Shown one piece after another: positions 5,180 through 6,960 of a DNA stretch of 6,960 bases. Both the position numbers and the translations under genes were made by a program. This stretch comes from DSFT01 sp032249175. GTDB taxonomy: Bacteria > Hydrothermota > Hydrothermia > LBFQ01 > DSFT01. Positions within the stretch are counted from its first letter, which is position 1. The number at the start of each line of letters is the position of its first letter. The notes below the pieces were generated by a model. That model saw only the letters and a list, made by a program, of their open reading frames with translations. It searched no databases and was not told the origin of the DNA. The DNA lies in NCBI GenBank assembly GCA_032249175.1, contig JAVVGK010000083.1:1-6960 (forward strand). Reading direction: 5' to 3'.

Positions 5180-6939
5180 TTTACAAGCTCCCTTAATTTT
5201 TCTTCATTATAAGCGTTAATTGAAATAAACCACTCAATTAATTTTTCTCTACTAATTTTTAATGGTCTTCCTCTTCCATCAAATACAAGCCCTACTACCC
5301 CACCCTCAACCTCTTGTATAACTTTCTTATTAGGACCTTCACCAACATCAAATCCAGATTGAGGAATTAAAACAACTTTTGCTTTCATATTAACAGGTAA
5401 TGGAAAAACTTTCAATTCGCCAAATTTAAGCTCTAAACTTTCAGTTTTATTACCATAATGGATTTCTGCTTTAAGGATAACTTTGCCATCTTTTTCTATC
5501 CCTTTTGGAGCGATACATGTTCCAAGCTTTATTAAACAATCTGTTTCAAATACTTCAAATGCCGCTTTTTCATTTATTGTAGATAAAACTCCTAAATGAG
5601 GCATCATAAATATACTATCAACTGCTAATTTTGTAATTCCTTCAACTTGAAAAGCATCTATCATCATTAAAAATGATTGGCTTCTTCTTGGAGCATGAGA
5701 TAAAACACCGCCAGAACCAATTACCAAGTTCAATGTCATCATATTGACAAGTGTTCTTTCAATTTGTTGTTGTAAGGCTCTTGTAATATCACCTCTAACT
5801 TGAACACCTTTTAATTCAGTAGCAAATAATTTATGTTGTTCAAGAGCAAGTCTTAATGCTTCTCTTGCAATAGCTTGCTCAATTATCAAATCATCTAAGG
5901 TCATAGGAATTGTAGTTGGTCTTATCATTTTATTTCTAATTCTATTTCTTAATTCATATTCATCAATTTCAAAAGGTATCCATCTTTTTATATTTTCAAT
6001 ACCTGCTTCTACCATAACATTAGCAATTGAATAACTCATTCCAAGATTGGCAGAAACTGTTCTATTAAATTTACCCTTGAAAACACTAAAAACATCTGTT
6101 GTCGCTCCACCAATATCAACTCCAAGAACTTCTATATTTTGCTCTCTTGCTACTTTTTCTATCAATAAACCTACTGCACCAGGTGTGGGCATTATAGGAG
6201 CACTTACAAGCTCCATAAGTTTATTATAACCAGGCGCTTGCTGCATAACATGCTCTAAAAATAATTCATGAATTTTTTCTCTTGAAGGCTCTAAATTTTC
6301 TATTTCAAGCTGAGGTCTTATATTATCAACTACATATAAAGCAGTTTTTTCTTTCAAAATTTTTTCAATTTCTTTTACCGCTTGACTATTGCCTGCATAA
6401 ATTAAGGGCATTTTATAAGATGAGCCAAATCTTGGCTTAGGCTCTGCTGCTACTATAAGCTCTGCTAATTCTACGACATGCTTAATTGTTCCACCTTCTG
6501 TCCCACCCGCCAATAAAATCATATCAGGTCTCAATTTTCTAATTAATTCAATTCTTTGATGAGGTAATCTATTATCATTTATAGCAATTGTTTCCATTAC
6601 AATAGCACCTGCACCAAGTGCTGCTCTTGCTGCACTTTCAGCTGTCATTTCTTTTACAACACCCATTACTAACATTTGAAGACCACCACCAGCAGAAGAA
6701 GTTGAAACATAAGCATCAACATTTACTATTTTACCATTTTCTAAAAACTTGTTATTTGTTAATTCTTCAATTTCACTAATTGCATTTCTAACACCTATTG
6801 TGACATCTTCAAAAGGTTTTTCAACAGTTGTAGGTGCTTCACCCCTTGCCACAAGTCTATATCCTTCTTCTCGTTTTTCTATAAGTATAGCTTTTGTTGT
6901 CGTGCTTCCACAATCAGTAGCTATTATTCTTTTGTGCAT
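5176..6939 (-). CDS. glmL: GlmL/MutL family accessory protein of a B12-dependent mutase
   Basis: A 587-residue protein of the GlmL (MutL, methylaspartate mutase accessory) family, with the actin/Hsp70-like ATPase fold; it is unrelated to the mismatch-repair MutL. Landmarks are the phosphate-1 loop DCGSTTTK (9-16), STSSAGGGLQM (79-89), LLAGGTEGG (142-150), the phosphate-2 loop DIGGATTDV (275-283) and IGSGGVLSH (407-415). Family members accompany adenosylcobalamin-dependent carbon-skeleton mutases or aminomutases such as glutamate mutase, and are thought to help reactivate them using ATP. No mutase gene is visible here, so the partner must be encoded outside the window, possibly upstream beyond 6960. 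I chose ATG 6939 because it begins directly with the short lead-in to strand 1 (MHKRIIATDCGS). A TTG at the window edge would add only seven residues. CTTTAAA lies nine bases before this ATG and no Shine-Dalgarno sequence is seen. It is followed by the DUF5683-like gene with a four-base overlap. Its composition is less AT-extreme than its neighbours, as expected for a conserved protein. Confidence 0.92.
   Translation of the reverse strand: MHKRIIATDCGSTTTKAILIEKREEGYRLVARGEAPTTVEKPFEDVTIGVRNAISEIEELTNNKFLENGKIVNVDAYVSTSSAGGGLQMLVMGVVKEMTAESAARAALGAGAIVMETIAINDNRLPHQRIELIRKLRPDMILLAGGTEGGTIKHVVELAELIVAAEPKPRFGSSYKMPLIYAGNSQAVKEIEKILKEKTALYVVDNIRPQLEIENLEPSREKIHELFLEHVMQQAPGYNKLMELVSAPIMPTPGAVGLLIEKVAREQNIEVLGVDIGGATTDVFSVFKGKFNRTVSANLGMSYSIANVMVEAGIENIKRWIPFEIDEYELRNRIRNKMIRPTTIPMTLDDLIIEQAIAREALRLALEQHKLFATELKGVQVRGDITRALQQQIERTLVNMMTLNLVIGSGGVLSHAPRRSQSFLMMIDAFQVEGITKLAVDSIFMMPHLGVLSTINEKAAFEVFETDCLIKLGTCIAPKGIEKDGKVILKAEIHYGNKTESLELKFGELKVFPLPVNMKAKVVLIPQSGFDVGEGPNKKVIQEVEGGVVGLVFDGRGRPLKISREKLIEWFISINAYNEEKLRELVK
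5188..5194 (-). promoter_or_regulatory. Shine-Dalgarno site of the DUF5683-like gene
   Basis: AAGGGAG on the minus strand, eight bases before the ATG at 5179 and inside the 3' end of glmL. It is the only convincing Shine-Dalgarno sequence at any start in the window and belongs to an internal operon gene. It supports the ATGA-overlap start. Confidence 0.7.
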
Positions 6940-6955
6940 CTTTAAAAGTTTAAAG
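6940..6955 (-). promoter_or_regulatory. Putative CTTTAAA promoter element of glmL
   Basis: On the minus strand, CTTTAAACTTTTAAAG abuts the ATG of glmL. CTTTAAA (6955-6949) is nine bases from the start codon, the same distance as in the first gene of the window. It is an imperfect inverted repeat (CTTTAAA and TTTAAAG). It lacks the AATTT extension of the other copies, and the window ends before any -35 region. glmL could equally be internal to an operon continuing to the right. Confidence 0.35.
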
Positions 6956-6960
6956 TTCAA

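Noticed and set aside
6047..6229. Open frame of 60 codons on the plus strand
   Set aside because: It is antisense to the phosphate-2 region of glmL; a shadow of that conserved gene.
5176..6939. MutL of DNA mismatch repair
   Set aside because: The protein has ASKHA phosphate loops (DCGSTTTK, DIGGATTDV) and no GHKL ATPase motifs; only the old name is shared.
6958..6960. TTG at the window edge as the glmL start
   Set aside because: It would add seven non-conserved residues ahead of MHKRIIATDCGS and overlaps the promoter-like element. ATG 6939 fits the family start better.
1..6960. CRISPR array, insertion sequence, phage or toxin-antitoxin locus
   Set aside because: No spaced direct repeats, terminal inverted repeats, transposase or integrase motifs, or small paired toxin-antitoxin genes were seen. 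The regular repeats in 2305-3825 are protein-level WG repeats.

Overview
The window is strongly AT-rich. Its proteins are rich in Lys, Ile, Asn, Phe and Tyr, and its genes are packed almost end to end. It looks like chromosomal DNA from an uncultured bacterium with a small, low-GC genome. The glycosyltransferase type, the GlmL (MutL) protein, the WG-repeat protein and the DUF5683-like protein together recall candidate-phylum bacteria of the WOR-3 kind. That placement rests on family memory, not on a search. The tRNA-Gln has bacterial-type identity elements and no encoded CCA.

Layout: (1) 30-1394 (+), an unfamiliar 454-residue protein with a probable N-terminal winged helix and a TPR-like helical C-terminal half; (2) 1436-1507 (+), tRNA-Gln(UUG); (3) 1509-3825 (-), a two-gene unit of a 506-residue WG-repeat protein followed, with an 11-base overlap, by a GT2-type glycosyltransferase; (4) 3834-3855, a perfect 22-base palindrome between divergent genes; (5) 3859-4638 (+), an intact inositol-monophosphatase-family gene with no ATG, GTG or TTG at its 5' end; (6) 4622-6939 (-), GlmL, the ASKHA-fold accessory protein of B12-dependent mutases, followed through an ATGA overlap by a small DUF5683-like membrane protein. 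No stretch of 300 bases lacks a gene. The longest non-coding gaps are 41, 33 and, at the right edge, 21 bases.

The most informative pattern is regulatory. Every transcription-unit start visible here has a CTTTAAA element close in front of it: the first gene, the tRNA, both divergent genes at the palindrome, and glmL. Three copies extend to CTTTAAAATTT. The distance to the start codon is about 7-12 bases, and 17 bases to the mature tRNA. This fits a -10-type promoter making leaderless or near-leaderless mRNAs. In contrast, the internal DUF5683-like gene has a clear Shine-Dalgarno sequence. The phosphatase then probably starts at a rare ATT or ATC codon at or near the 5' end of its mRNA.

I see no phage, IS, CRISPR, toxin-antitoxin or defence locus. 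Apart from the promoter/start architecture, the paired-cysteine insertions in the WG protein and the unfamiliar first protein, this is ordinary housekeeping or accessory chromosome.
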